Source of the DNA: Bacteroidales bacterium UBA3382
GTDB lineage: Bacteria > Bacteroidota > Bacteroidia > Bacteroidales > UBA932
Assembly: GCA_002358965.1 (NCBI GenBank)
Contig: DEPW01000090.1
Span: forward strand, 1-18,719
DNA: 18,719 nucleotides
Direction of reading: 5' to 3'
The position numbers were made by a program, and so were the translations under genes. This document shows positions 7,387 through 15,502 of this stretch, piece by piece; position 1 is the stretch's first letter, and every line of letters begins with the position of its first letter. The notes under the pieces are model-generated. The model was given only the letters and a program-made list of their open reading frames with translations, did no database searches and was not told the origin of the DNA.

Positions 7387-8679
7387 TCACATGCCCTTCA
7401 ATCTGACATTGGCCTCCGTGATGGTAGCAATGGTAGAGGAGTCGTTGCCGTATACTGAGTAGAAGCCTTGCGGTTCGTGGGCCGGGTCGCCGCTGAAGGC
7501 GTCTCCCGGAATCCAGTTGTCATGTTCGCGCGGGGCCTGTCCTCCCCATGCCCAGAAATTGCATCCTGCAATGCTGCCTTGCGATGCGGCGCTACTGATT
7601 ACGAGATCGCAGATATATGCATAGTATCTGTCCCGTGCGGTTACCGGAGTCCCCCTTTCGAAGCTGAAACCGTCGCGCGGATAGCCGAATTCCTCTATCA
7701 CTAAAGGTTTGCCGGTCCTGTCTACGGGGTCGAGATGGGCGGTTACATATTTGTCGCTATCGGAAATCGCTATGGAAACGGAGTCGAGATTGGCCTTTGT
7801 GACCCAGTTCCAGTTGTACGGCCATATGTGGATGTTGCAATAGTCTATCTGAGGTAGGGCGTGCAGCTTTTCGAAGAGTTCCATGTCCACTTCGCAGCCG
7901 TAGAGGCCTTCGCTTCCGGTCGATACCATGTGGTTAGGGTCGATGGATTTGATTAGCGAGGCTGTCTTGCCGGCCCATTCCAGGAACAGGCCTTTGTTGG
8001 CTTTCGAAAACGGTCTCGGTTCATTGCACAGTTGCCATGAAAATATGGCCGTATCTTCGGAGTAGGGCTTCCCGGTCACACTGTTGGTCCTTGATACGAT
8101 GCTCCGGACATGGGAATAGTACATTTCGAGGGCTTGGTGCGATTCGTAGAATCTTGTCAGTATGCTGCAATATTCGCCCCATGACACTTCGGACGATAGG
8201 GGAGTCCTCCCGTATCCGGCCCATTCGAGATATTGTCCGAAACCGCCGGACCATTCCCATGAATTGGTAAGGTACAATACTGCGGTCATGCCTCTTTTCC
8301 CGAGTTCGGCCATCAGATAGTCGAGTCCGGCCAGCAAGGTGTCGTCGTATGCTCCGGCAGCAGGCTGGAGCGTCGGTTCGTATTTGGTGCGTATGCCTCC
8401 AGGCCCGTCGGCCCCGACGCATACCCTGATGTTGTCAATGCCCATCGCCTCGAGGCTGTCGAGTTCGGCCTCCAGCCTTTGCCTGTCTCCGCCCCGGCCT
8501 TCGGAAGCCAGGGAGGCGGCATACCACATGTTGGCGCCTATGAAATAATATGGTTTCCCGTCTTTTATGAATTGTCCGTTTTCGACATGGATGAAGCCGT
8601 TTCCTTTGTCGCCGACGGGGGTGCATGAAACGGCCAGAAGTGCGCAAAGCACGCTTGCCAGTATTCTCAAATCGTTCAT
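7387..8679 (-). CDS. GH5-family glycoside hydrolase, probable endo-beta-mannanase lipoprotein
   Basis: Secreted (beta/alpha)8-barrel glycosidase of about 430 aa. The N-terminus is a lipoprotein signal, hydrophobic up to AVSC with the lipid-bearing Cys at residue 19, so it should be anchored in a membrane, perhaps on the cell surface. Catalytic residues are clear: acid/base Glu220 in WQLCNEPRP and nucleophile Glu330 in VIEEFGYP. Early NIRVCVGADG and later HIWPYNWNW also fit GH5, most like the mannanase subfamily GH5_7; the substrate is inference. The ATG at 8679 is chosen because it starts the signal peptide directly; a TTG at 8691 would add four residues without improving it. It is convergent with the beta-barrel gene, with one base between stops. 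No SusC/D pair is nearby. Confidence 0.87.
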   Translation of the reverse strand: MNDLRILASVLCALLAVSCTPVGDKGNGFIHVENGQFIKDGKPYYFIGANMWYAASLASEGRGGDRQRLEAELDSLEAMGIDNIRVCVGADGPGGIRTKYEPTLQPAAGAYDDTLLAGLDYLMAELGKRGMTAVLYLTNSWEWSGGFGQYLEWAGYGRTPLSSEVSWGEYCSILTRFYESHQALEMYYSHVRSIVSRTNSVTGKPYSEDTAIFSWQLCNEPRPFSKANKGLFLEWAGKTASLIKSIDPNHMVSTGSEGLYGCEVDMELFEKLHALPQIDYCNIHIWPYNWNWVTKANLDSVSIAISDSDKYVTAHLDPVDRTGKPLVIEEFGYPRDGFSFERGTPVTARDRYYAYICDLVISSAASQGSIAGCNFWAWGGQAPREHDNWIPGDAFSGDPAHEPQGFYSVYGNDSSTIATITEANVRLKGM

Positions 8680-8683
8680 GTTT

Positions 8684-8715
8684 TTCTGCAAAAGTATAAA
8701 TTTTTTCTATCTTTG
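8684..8715 (+). promoter_or_regulatory. Bacteroidota-type promoter of the PASTA-rluD operon
   Basis: TATCTTTG at 8708-8715 is a perfect TAnnTTTG -7 box. A TTCTG at 8684-8688 lies 19 bases upstream and is a fair -33 match. Transcription would start near 8721, about 17 bases before the PASTA gene ATG at 8738. This placement also argues against any longer upstream reading frame being the true start. Confidence 0.62.
8689..8696 (-). promoter_or_regulatory. Candidate -7 box for the GH5 gene
   Basis: On the minus strand TACTTTTG at 8696-8689 fits TAnnTTTG exactly. No good -33 box lies 19 bases upstream. A start site near 8684 would leave only about five bases before the ATG at 8679, so the mRNA would be almost leaderless. 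It lies between the two elements of the opposite-strand promoter. Confidence 0.3.
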
Positions 8716-8737
8716 CATCCGTGAAACAACAAGTTTT

Positions 8738-9568
8738 ATGGTGAAAGATTTTTTCAAAAACTGGATAGTGAAGAACCTGTCATTGACCATTCTGGCTGTG
8801 GGCGTGCTTGTGGCGGTCGCGATAGTCTTCCTTAATCTTTATACCAGGCACGGAAAGGAGTTGCAGGTTCCCGATTTTTACGGCATGGATTTAGAGCAGG
8901 CGGAAGCCGTGGCCGCCCTGAGCGATCTCAGGGTGGAGGTGGCGGATTCGATATATGTGAACGCTTTGGCCCCGGGGGCGGTCTACAGGCAGCTCCCGAA
9001 GGCCGGAAGCGGTGTCAAGAAGGGCAGGAGAGTCCTGCTGACAATCAATGCGACTCAGCCTAAGACAGTGATCATGCCTGATCTGATAGGATTTTCGATG
9101 CGGCAGGCCCGTGCCGAACTGTCGTCCATAGGACTGAATACGGGCAAGCTCGTATACCGGGAAGACATAGCCACCAACAATGTGCTCGGACAGAAATATC
9201 AGGGCCGCGACATTAAGCCGGGAACGAGGATATACAGCGGTTCGACTGTCGATCTGGTGTTAGGGCTCAATCCTGCCGACAACGGGACCTATATTCCGGA
9301 CCTGCTCGGGATGAACTGCTACAATGCCGTGGAGCTTTTGCAGGAAAGCTCTCTGAACATAGGGCGGACGGTTTACGATGAAACCGTCAGGAACGGAGAG
9401 GATTCTGTGAAGGCCGTCGTTTACAGGCAGATTCCCGAACCTTCGGAGTATCCTCTGAACATGGGGGCAGATGTCATAATATATCTGACTACGGATCATG
9501 GAAAGATTAAGGCAAGGAGCGTCGCGGACTCTTTAGACATGGCCGGTCCTGTTACCGATACACTTTAA
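8738..9568 (+). CDS. Membrane-anchored PASTA-domain protein (three PASTA repeats)
   Basis: A 276-residue protein with a short cytoplasmic N-terminus, one membrane span (about 15-34) and an outside part of three PASTA repeats: about 41-105 (VPDFYGMDLEQA), 110-178 (MPDLIGFSMRQA) and 184-252 (IPDLLGMNCYNA). Each has the P-D-hydrophobic-x-G-M/F start and the late G-basic-hydrophobic strand. PASTA domains bind peptidoglycan or muropeptides in Ser/Thr kinases and penicillin-binding proteins; here there is no kinase or transpeptidase domain. A longer frame opens upstream, but the ATG at 8738 is chosen because the promoter -7 box at 8708-8715 lies inside that extension. It is followed after four bases by the rluD-type gene, a pairing I recall as common in Bacteroidales. 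Its precise role is unknown; a cell-wall function is inferred. Confidence 0.9.
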   Translation: MVKDFFKNWIVKNLSLTILAVGVLVAVAIVFLNLYTRHGKELQVPDFYGMDLEQAEAVAALSDLRVEVADSIYVNALAPGAVYRQLPKAGSGVKKGRRVLLTINATQPKTVIMPDLIGFSMRQARAELSSIGLNTGKLVYREDIATNNVLGQKYQGRDIKPGTRIYSGSTVDLVLGLNPADNGTYIPDLLGMNCYNAVELLQESSLNIGRTVYDETVRNGEDSVKAVVYRQIPEPSEYPLNMGADVIIYLTTDHGKIKARSVADSLDMAGPVTDTL

Positions 9569-9572
9569 GCAG

Positions 9573-10628
9573 ATGGCGGAAATTGATGAATTGAACCTTG
9601 CCGAAGAGGAGCAGCCGGAGATGTTCGAACATTTCCGGTTCGTCGTGGATAAAGGTCAGTCTTTGATAAGGGTGGACAAGTATCTGGCCACTCATCTTGA
9701 AAATACATCCAGGCACAGGATCCAGCTTGCGATCAAGCAGGAGTACATTCGTGTGAACGACATCGTGGTGAAGGCTAACTATGTGGTGAAGCCCGGCGAT
9801 GTCATCACCCTTGTCATGCCGTATGAGCGGCATGAGTATGAAATCCGTCCGGAAAACATACCTTTGGACATAGTTTACGAGGACGGCGACCTGCTTGTCA
9901 TAAACAAGCCGGCCGGACTTGTCGTACATCCCGGCCATGGACATTTCAGCGGCACTTTGGTAAATGCCCTTGCCTGGCATCTCGGCATGGAAGGCAAAGA
10001 TGCGTCGGATGAAAGGCTCGGCATTCTCGTACACAGGATAGACAAGGACACATCCGGGCTGCTCGTAGTCGCAAAGAATGATGAAGCCCAGTTAGGACTC
10101 GCCAAGCAGTTTTTCGACCATACTATCGAAAGGCGGTATGTCGCCATTGTCTGGGGAAATCTTAAGGAGGACGAAGGCACAATTGTCGGCAATATCGGGC
10201 GCGACCCCAACGACCGTCTGAGGTTCAGGGTGTTCGAGGACGGACAGAACGGGAAACATGCCGTAACCCATTATCGCGTGCTTGAGCGTTTCGGATATGT
10301 CACTGTCGTGGAGTGCCGGCTGGAAACCGGACGCACGCATCAGATCAGGGTCCATTTCAACCATATCGGGCATCCTCTTTTCAACGACGAGCGCTATGGC
10401 GGAAACCAGATCAAGGAAGGCACGATATATTCAAAGTACAGGCAATTTATCCAGAACTGTTTCGATATCCTGCCACGTCAGGCCCTCCATGCAAGGACTC
10501 TCGGTTTCGTCCATCCTTTGACTGGAACACATCTCTCTTTCGAAAGCCCTTTGCCCGAAGACATGGCCTCCCTGATTGAAAAGTGGCGAAGGTATACTGC
10601 CGCAGGCATGACAGATGCCTCGGCCTGA
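9573..10628 (+). CDS. rluD: RluA/RluD-family ribosomal large-subunit pseudouridine synthase
   Basis: Isomerises uridine to pseudouridine in RNA, most likely 23S rRNA (351 aa). After an acidic N-terminal stretch, an S4 RNA-binding domain covers about 31-84 (RVDKYLATHL, SRHRIQLAI, VNDIVVKANYVVKPGD). The catalytic domain starts with VYEDGDLLVINKPAGLVVHP and carries the signature HRIDKDTSGLLVVAKN (154-169), with catalytic Asp157. The later GRTHQIRVH element is also intact. The S4 plus RluA arrangement and length fit RluD, whose E. coli targets are helix 69 uridines; the exact target here is inference, since RluC has the same layout. The ATG lies four bases after the PASTA gene stop, so the two are cotranscribed. 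It is convergent with nuoN, with 26 bases between stops and no clear terminator hairpin. Confidence 0.93.
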   Translation: MAEIDELNLAEEEQPEMFEHFRFVVDKGQSLIRVDKYLATHLENTSRHRIQLAIKQEYIRVNDIVVKANYVVKPGDVITLVMPYERHEYEIRPENIPLDIVYEDGDLLVINKPAGLVVHPGHGHFSGTLVNALAWHLGMEGKDASDERLGILVHRIDKDTSGLLVVAKNDEAQLGLAKQFFDHTIERRYVAIVWGNLKEDEGTIVGNIGRDPNDRLRFRVFEDGQNGKHAVTHYRVLERFGYVTVVECRLETGRTHQIRVHFNHIGHPLFNDERYGGNQIKEGTIYSKYRQFIQNCFDILPRQALHARTLGFVHPLTGTHLSFESPLPEDMASLIEKWRRYTAAGMTDASA

Positions 10629-10654
10629 CCGTGTATCCCCGATATCCGCTTTTC

Positions 10655-12085
10655 CTACATCCCGAATGAAAACATGTTGATGCAGTCGTATACGCTGCTT
10701 GCTATTCCGAGCGCAAGCACTCCGCAAAGGCAGACCGCAAGGCTGATGCGTGTACTGCAGTCGCTTTTGAATGCGGCTATCGGGCTGTCATTGGAGTTGA
10801 TGAACATCGCCTTTACTACGAGCAGGTAGTAATACAGCGAAATCACGGTGTTTACCAGGGCGATGAATACAAGTACATGGAATCCTTGTTCGAAGGCGGA
10901 TGCGAAAATGAAGAATTTCGAGAAGAAGCCTGCGAACGGAGGGATTCCCGCGAGCGAAAACAGTGCGAGCATCATGATGACGGCGAGTTTCGGATTCGTC
11001 TTGTACAGCCCGTCGTAATCGTCCATGAGGATCTTTCCTCCGCTGTTCTGTTCAATGACCCCTATTACGCCGAATGCGGCGAGGTTGGCCGCCATGTATA
11101 CCAATATATAGAATATCAGGGATGTCATTCCGAATGCCGTACCGCTGATTATGGCCAGCATGATATATCCTGCCTGCGAGATGGACGAGAAGGCAAGGAA
11201 GCGTTTCATGTTCTTCTGCCTGATGGCGAATAGGTTGGCGATGGTGATGCTCAGGGCGATGACAATCCACAGCATCAGCTGCCAGTTTTCCGCCATAGGA
11301 GCGAAAGCCTTAATCAGCACGACCATCAGCGCGAATGCCGCAGCTCCCTTCGAAACGACCGAAAGGTACGAGGTGACGGCGGTAGGGGCGCCCTGGTAAG
11401 TGTCGGCTGTCCAGAGATGGAACGGTACGAGCGAAAGTTTGAAACCGAGTCCTGCAAAGAAGAAGACCATCGCCATTATCTGCAGCGGACTTCCGTCTAT
11501 GCGGGAGACCATGTCTTCGAAATACAGGGTCCCGCATGTGCCGTAAAAGAACGAGATGCCGAAGAGCATCAGACCGCTTGCGAACAGTGCGCTCAGGATA
11601 TACTTTGCTCCGGCCTCGGCCGAATTGTTTTTGTATTTGTCGAAAGCCACCAGGCAGGCCATCGGCACGGAGGCAAGTTCCATTCCTATGAAAAACATCA
11701 GGAAATGGCCTGCGCTTATCATGAAATCCATTCCCAACAATGTGGAAAGCGTCAGGACATAGAATTCGCCGCGTTTGAATTCGGTGTCTTCCCTTCGGAG
11801 CCAACTGTCGGCCTGGAGGAATACTATCAGCGTGCCGATTGCAAGTATGCCCTTGACCATGTTGTATACGGGGCTGTACAGGAACATGCCTCCGAATGTC
11901 TCTCCGGCTTCGCTGTAAGGGCAGATCGTCGCAATGGCGAATATTGCCGTCACGGTGCACATTACAGGGTGGAAGAAGCGCCGTCCGCGTTTGCCGGCCA
12001 TCAGGTCGTACAGAAAGGCGAATACGATTACCGCTATCAGGGCGATTTCCGTATGCATATATGTGATAATTTCCGAATAATTCAT
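10655..12085 (-). CDS. nuoN: NADH-quinone oxidoreductase subunit N
   Basis: Antiporter-like proton-pumping subunit of complex I in the inner membrane (476 aa, about 14 predicted spans). Residues known to matter in this family are present: Glu136 in GMELASVP (TM5), Lys161 in AGAKYIL, Lys216 in GFKLSLVPFHLW (TM7) and Lys246 in VVSKGAAAF (TM8), equivalent to E. coli Glu133, Lys158, Lys217 and Lys247. TADTYQGAPTAVTSYLS is the NuoN-specific version of the TM7-TM8 loop. It is the last gene of the operon; its ATG lies 7 bases after the nuoM stop. It faces the rluD-type gene. Confidence 0.97.
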   Translation of the reverse strand: MNYSEIITYMHTEIALIAVIVFAFLYDLMAGKRGRRFFHPVMCTVTAIFAIATICPYSEAGETFGGMFLYSPVYNMVKGILAIGTLIVFLQADSWLRREDTEFKRGEFYVLTLSTLLGMDFMISAGHFLMFFIGMELASVPMACLVAFDKYKNNSAEAGAKYILSALFASGLMLFGISFFYGTCGTLYFEDMVSRIDGSPLQIMAMVFFFAGLGFKLSLVPFHLWTADTYQGAPTAVTSYLSVVSKGAAAFALMVVLIKAFAPMAENWQLMLWIVIALSITIANLFAIRQKNMKRFLAFSSISQAGYIMLAIISGTAFGMTSLIFYILVYMAANLAAFGVIGVIEQNSGGKILMDDYDGLYKTNPKLAVIMMLALFSLAGIPPFAGFFSKFFIFASAFEQGFHVLVFIALVNTVISLYYYLLVVKAMFINSNDSPIAAFKSDCSTRISLAVCLCGVLALGIASSVYDCINMFSFGM

Positions 12086-12092
12086 AATGTCT

Positions 12093-13577
12093 TTAATTCA
12101 AAATATGTGATATCAAACCCGTTACGCTTTCGCTGATCATGTCGTTCATCCAAAGCGGATACAGTCCTAATCCGGCTATCGCGATGACAAGCACGGTGAC
12201 CGCTATCCTTTCGTCCCAGGTGGCGTCTTTCAGTTTGAGATGCTCCGGGTTGTTGCAGGTCCCGTAAAGTATCTTGCCTATCACGCGCAGGATGTATACC
12301 GCCGTAATGACTATGGATGTGCACGCGATGATCGTCACGACGCGATGGAATGTGTCATTGTTCATAAAGGCTCCGTTGAATATGGTCATCTCTGCGACGA
12401 AACCGCTGAATCCCGGCAGCCCGAGGTTGGCGAGTCCGGCTATCACATAGCCTACCGCGAGGAAAGGCATGATCTTCATCAGCCCGCTCAATTCCCTGAT
12501 GTCTCTGGTGTGGGTCCTTCCGTAAATCATGCCGATGAGTGCGAAGAACAGTGCGGTCATAAGGCCGTGGCTGAGCATCTGCATCACGGCTCCGGTGACA
12601 GCCGTCGTGTTCATCATCAATATGGCGAAAAGCACGAGTCCGCAGTGCGATACGGAAGAATAGGCGTTGATGTATTTGAGATCTGTCTGCACGCAGGCCG
12701 AAAAGGCCCCGTATACTACTGAAATTGCCGTGAGTATGATGAATATCCAGTTCAGTTCCTGTGCGGCTTCGGGCAGCAGATACATGGCTACGCGGAAACA
12801 GCCGTACCCTCCGAGTTTCATAAGCACGCCTGCATGCAGCATGGACACGGCCGTAGGCGCCGAAGCATGACCGTCAGGACTCCATGTATGGAACGGGAAC
12901 AGGGCGCCGAGTATTCCGAAGCCGATGAAGACGATAGGGAACCATACCCTTTGCAGCGAAGCCGGGATGTTGTGCAAATCGGCGATTTCCAGGATGTTCA
13001 TCGTCGTTCCTCCCGATCCGAAATATATGCCGAGTATGCCTATCAGCAACAACGCCGAACCGAACATCAGCATGAGCGTGAGTTTCATCGCCGAATACTC
13101 TTTCTTGCCGCTTCCCCAGACTCCGATCAGCAGGTACATGGGGATAAGCGCCACTTCGTAGAACATGAACATCGTGAACAGGTCGAGGGAAATGAAAAAT
13201 CCGAAGACCCCCACGCTCAGGAAGCAGAACCAGAGGAAAAACTCTTTGGCTCCCGATTCCATGCGCCAGGAAGCGAAAGTTCCCGTAAACACGATGATTG
13301 CCGAAAGAAGGATCATGGCGACGGATATTCCGTCTACTCCCACCGAATAATGTATGTTCAGCGGTTCATACCACATGAAACTGTCGGTAAACAGCATATC
13401 GGCAGTCTGTCCGTCGGCCCTCATTCCCAGATAAGCGAATACCAGATACACGGCAAGCACCAGCAGCACGGATGCTCCGGTGACCATTACGGCGTGAATC
13501 TGCCTGGTGTTCCTGGAAATCCAGAGTCCCAGCATCGTTAACAGCGGGATAGCCGGAAAAAGTGACAATATATTCAT
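12093..13577 (-). CDS. nuoM: NADH-quinone oxidoreductase subunit M
   Basis: Middle antiporter-like proton-pumping subunit of complex I (494 aa, about 14 spans). Recognised by SVGVDGISV, FMFYEVALIPMYLLIGVWG with TM5 Glu141 (E. coli Glu144), PFHTWSPDGHASAPTAVSML, and TM8 Lys254 in VLMKLGGYG (E. coli Lys265). TM12 Glu395 in GFVAEMTIF matches E. coli Glu407. The oddity is TM7: GFGILGALFPFH has Leu223 exactly 31 residues before Lys254, where E. coli has the essential Lys234. The gene is complete and undamaged. It sits 22 bases after the nuoL stop and 7 bases before nuoN. Confidence 0.97.
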   Translation of the reverse strand: MNILSLFPAIPLLTMLGLWISRNTRQIHAVMVTGASVLLVLAVYLVFAYLGMRADGQTADMLFTDSFMWYEPLNIHYSVGVDGISVAMILLSAIIVFTGTFASWRMESGAKEFFLWFCFLSVGVFGFFISLDLFTMFMFYEVALIPMYLLIGVWGSGKKEYSAMKLTLMLMFGSALLLIGILGIYFGSGGTTMNILEIADLHNIPASLQRVWFPIVFIGFGILGALFPFHTWSPDGHASAPTAVSMLHAGVLMKLGGYGCFRVAMYLLPEAAQELNWIFIILTAISVVYGAFSACVQTDLKYINAYSSVSHCGLVLFAILMMNTTAVTGAVMQMLSHGLMTALFFALIGMIYGRTHTRDIRELSGLMKIMPFLAVGYVIAGLANLGLPGFSGFVAEMTIFNGAFMNNDTFHRVVTIIACTSIVITAVYILRVIGKILYGTCNNPEHLKLKDATWDERIAVTVLVIAIAGLGLYPLWMNDMISESVTGLISHILN

Positions 13578-13599
13578 AATACAACTTCAGTTTTATCTG

Positions 13600-15489
13600 T
13601 TAAAATACAAGCAATATGACCGTGATTCCGATAGCTCCTCCAAGGAACCAGATGGCATATTTCTGGACATTTCCGCTCTGCATCCCGCGTATTGCCCGGG
13701 ATGAGGAGGCGGTACCCTTTGCAAGCAGGTTCATGAAGCCGTCCACTACATGGCGGTCGAACCATGCGATAGGGGCGGATATGCAGGCGAATATCACTTT
13801 GTGCGTTATGAACTGGTATATTTCATCGATGTAGAAGCGATGGTAAGCAGCTTTGTACAGGCCGCTGAAACGGGCCGCAAGCATGTCTGCGGTTTTCCTG
13901 CTTTCCTTCAGGTACATGAATGTCGCGATGGCTATGCCGGCAGCGGCGACGCAAAGGCTTGTGCCGGCCACTTTCCAGTCGATATGCATATGGTATTCCT
14001 GGCCGTTGCTGCTGACGAACTCTCCGAAAGGTATCCATCCTGCCACCAAAGTGACGACGGCAAGGAAAACCAACGGTGCGGTCATGGACAACGGCGCTTC
14101 ATGCGGTCTGTGTTCCGCATGAAGCTCTTTGTCCTCCTTGCCCCAGAAAATGCAGTAGTACAGGCGGAACATGTAGAACGCGGTCAGACCGGCTATGAAT
14201 GTCATCAGGCCTCCCATCCATGGACTGAATCCGAAGCAGGCGGCAAGTATCTCGTCTTTGGAGAAAAAGCCGCTCAACGGCCAGATTCCGGCTATAGCCA
14301 GGCAGGCTATCAGGAAGGTGATGTGCGTTACGGGCATGTATTTCCTCAGGCCTCCCATGGCGGACATTTCGTTGGAGTGCACCGCATGTATGATACAGCC
14401 GGCGCCGAGGAAGAGCAGAGCCTTGAACATCGCATGAGTGAAAAGGTGGAACATCGAGGCCATATATCCCAGTCCGCCTTCATGAGGGTCGGCCGAAGTG
14501 CAGACTCCGAGCGCCACTATCATGAAACCTATCTGAGATATGGTACTGAAAGCCAGGACTCTCTTGATATCGCTCTGGACACAGGCCACGATTGCGGCAT
14601 ACAGGGCGGTGAATGCTCCTACATATGCGGTGATATGCAGTACGTCTGGGGCATATCCTATGAACAGAGGGAACATCCTTGCCACGAGGTATACGCCTGC
14701 CACTACCATGGTGGCCGCATGTATGAGGGCGGATACGGGTGTCGGACCTTCCATCGCGTCAGGCAGCCAGATATGCAGAGGGAACATCGCGCTCTTGCCG
14801 GCGCCTCCGATGAACATGAGGCCCAGTGCAAGAGGGAGCATCGTCTTCGCCAGACCGTATGCTTCAGAGTCGGCGGTAAATGAAAATGTCCCTGTATAGT
14901 AACCGAATATCAGGATTCCGATGAGGAAACCGAGATCCGCGAATCTTGTCACTATGAATGCCTTCTTCGATGCGGCTATGGCCTCTTTCTTTGTATAATA
15001 GAAGCCTATAAGCAGGTATGAGCTGACTCCGACGAGTTCCCAGAATATGTACATCTGGAAGATGTTGGTAGCCACGACGAGACCCAGCATGCTCATCGTG
15101 AACAGCGAAAGGAAGGCGTAATATCTTTGGAAGCCCCGTTCGTCCTTCATGTATCCGAACGAATATATGTGTACCATCAGCGATACTGTCGAAATGACTA
15201 TGAGCATCATTACCGATATCGGGTCGAGCATGAAGCCTATGTCTATGTGGAGGCTGTCGGTAAACGGAAGCCATACGCTATTCCATGCGGTCCGGGTAGG
15301 GAAGACGCCCGATGCGTCCCGTCCTGCACCGAAATAGGAAATTGCGGTCCAGTAGCTCAAAGCCGCTACCGTGGCCGTAGTCAGCGTGCCGATCAGACCG
15401 GCTGCCTTCGGTTTTAGCCTGGTCCCGAGCAGGCCGGTGAAGACGAAGCTGAGCAGAGGGAGCAAAAGTATGAGAATCGTATATTCCAT
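13600..15489 (-). CDS. nuoL: NADH-quinone oxidoreductase subunit L
   Basis: Distal antiporter-like proton-pumping subunit of complex I (629 aa). Signature segments include DPISVMMLIVISTVSLMVHIYS, FWELVGVSSYLLIGFYY with Glu151 (E. coli Glu144), GGAGKSAMFPLHIWLPDAM with TM7 Lys232 (E. coli Lys229), and GPTPVSALIHAATMVVAGVYL. SGFFSKDEILA in the second half is also typical. The C-terminal part beyond about 520 holds the amphipathic lateral helix region and a final span (IWFLGGAIGITVILLVF). The protein has normal length with all key residues. It begins 13 bases after the nuoK stop. Confidence 0.97.
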   Translation of the reverse strand: MEYTILILLLPLLSFVFTGLLGTRLKPKAAGLIGTLTTATVAALSYWTAISYFGAGRDASGVFPTRTAWNSVWLPFTDSLHIDIGFMLDPISVMMLIVISTVSLMVHIYSFGYMKDERGFQRYYAFLSLFTMSMLGLVVATNIFQMYIFWELVGVSSYLLIGFYYTKKEAIAASKKAFIVTRFADLGFLIGILIFGYYTGTFSFTADSEAYGLAKTMLPLALGLMFIGGAGKSAMFPLHIWLPDAMEGPTPVSALIHAATMVVAGVYLVARMFPLFIGYAPDVLHITAYVGAFTALYAAIVACVQSDIKRVLAFSTISQIGFMIVALGVCTSADPHEGGLGYMASMFHLFTHAMFKALLFLGAGCIIHAVHSNEMSAMGGLRKYMPVTHITFLIACLAIAGIWPLSGFFSKDEILAACFGFSPWMGGLMTFIAGLTAFYMFRLYYCIFWGKEDKELHAEHRPHEAPLSMTAPLVFLAVVTLVAGWIPFGEFVSSNGQEYHMHIDWKVAGTSLCVAAAGIAIATFMYLKESRKTADMLAARFSGLYKAAYHRFYIDEIYQFITHKVIFACISAPIAWFDRHVVDGFMNLLAKGTASSSRAIRGMQSGNVQKYAIWFLGGAIGITVILLVF

Positions 15490-15502
15490 AAGCCGTCCCT
15501 CC

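Noticed and set aside
4425..8679. A polysaccharide utilisation locus built from the barrel gene and the GH5 lipoprotein
   Set aside because: The genes are convergent, there is no SusD-like lipoprotein or regulator, and the barrel belongs to a different family layout from typical SusC. Adjacency alone does not support it.
8567..8737. Upstream extension of the PASTA frame
   Set aside because: The extra 57 residues would overlap the GH5 signal-peptide codons and contain the promoter -7 box. The ATG at 8738 starts a sensible cytoplasmic N-terminus and membrane span.
10629..10654. Bidirectional terminator between rluD and nuoN
   Set aside because: The 26 bases and their flanks contain no stem with more than a few pairs and no T-runs on either strand.
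13750..14883. 377-codon open frame on the plus strand, antisense to nuoL
   Set aside because: It is a mirror of well-conserved nuoL codons, has low-complexity polar composition, no promoter and no domain.
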